From: an uncultured Olsenella sp.
Lineage (GTDB): Bacteria > Actinomycetota > Coriobacteriia > Coriobacteriales > Atopobiaceae
Direction of reading: 5' to 3'
NCBI GenBank assembly: GCA_937900605.1
Contig: CALCDK010000004.1
Span: forward strand, 1-6,567
DNA length: 6,567 bases
The number at the start of each line of letters is the position of its first letter. The stretch's first letter is position 1. Below, piece by piece: positions 6,277-6,567 of this stretch. The position numbers were made by a program, and so were the translations under genes. The notes beneath the pieces were generated by a model, which was not told the DNA's origin, did no database searches, and saw only the letters and a list, made by a program, of their open reading frames with translations.

Positions 6277-6567
6277 CTAGGCCACCTCCCCCTTCTTCTG
6301 GCCGCCGGCGACGACGCTCAGGTACGCCTCGCAGCAGGCCTTGGCGACGGAGCGCACGCGCAGGATGTAGTTGGCGCGCTCCACGGCGGACAGGGCGCCA
6401 CGCGCGTCGAGCAGGTTGAAGGCGTGGCTGCACTTCATGACGCAGTCGTAGGCGGGAAGCGGCAGGTCACGCTCCAGGCAGGAGTGGCACTCCGCCTCGT
6501 AGTCGTCGAACTTCTGACGCATCATCTCGACGTTGGCGACCTCGAAGTTGTACGCGGAGAACTCGCG
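6277..6567 (-). CDS. glyQ: Glycine-tRNA ligase, alpha subunit, C-terminal part
   Basis: The last 96 residues are visible and the frame is open to the window edge. The alpha subunit forms glycyl-adenylate and charges tRNA-Gly together with GlyS. The segment aligns by eye with the family C-terminus: [13 protein letters not shown] at residues 4-16 of the visible part, a [10 protein letters not shown] helix, [24 protein letters not shown] in the middle, then [16 protein letters not shown] and CEAYL near the end. The [10 protein letters not shown] block is highly conserved in GlyQ. The catalytic class II motifs lie in the missing N-terminal two thirds. Six cysteines occur in the visible part, more than I recall for typical GlyQ C-termini; their meaning is unclear. 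The gene ends one base before glyS, forming a two-gene unit with it. Confidence 0.97.
   Translation of the reverse strand, partial: REFSAYNFEVANVEMMRQKFDDYEAECHSCLERDLPLPAYDCVMKCSHAFNLLDARGALSAVERANYILRVRSVAKACCEAYLSVVAGGQKKGEVA
6284..6289 (-). promoter_or_regulatory. Ribosome binding site of glyS inside the glyQ end
   Basis: GGAGGT on the minus strand overlaps the last codons of glyQ and stands 8 bases before ATG 6275. It fixes the glyS start and supports coupled translation of the two subunits. Confidence 0.8.

Noticed and set aside
4173..6419. Plus-strand open frame of 748 codons covering glyS
   Set aside because: Same cause: it is antisense to a gene with clear GlyS motifs throughout, and its product is low-complexity.

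Overview
The window is very G+C-rich and has strong G/C bias at third codon positions. All five genes lie on the minus strand. A two-subunit glycyl-tRNA synthetase (glyQ-glyS), an actinobacterial-looking pyruvate phosphate dikinase and a DUF6273-type surface protein together suggest a Coriobacteriia anaerobe (Atopobium/Olsenella/Collinsella-like). That placement is an inference from gene content, base composition and recalled family sequences; no search was run.

Layout in the direction of transcription (high to low coordinates). First comes the 3' end of glyQ (GlyRS alpha), cut by the window edge. After one base comes complete glyS (GlyRS beta). A perfect 12-bp hairpin without a U-run separates glyS from a half-length DUF299 protein, which matches only the N-terminal half of the PPDK regulatory protein (the bifunctional kinase/phosphorylase of PPDK). 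A GC hairpin terminator follows it. A leader of about 160 bases with a candidate extended -10 promoter then leads into complete ppdK. A strong intrinsic terminator lies 60 bases after ppdK. Only 26 bases beyond that hairpin starts a membrane-anchored DUF6273 protein that runs off the left edge.

Functionally, glyQ and glyS make the two subunits of one alpha2beta2 enzyme that charges tRNA-Gly. PpdK interconverts pyruvate/ATP/Pi and PEP/AMP/PPi. The DUF299 gene beside it would normally encode its regulator, but here the P-loop half that carries the kinase/phosphorylase chemistry is missing, while PPDK keeps the threonine target and catalytic histidine. This is the most interesting feature of the window. 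No tRNA, rRNA, CRISPR array, insertion sequence or phage gene was recognised. No stretch longer than 300 bases lacks a gene.
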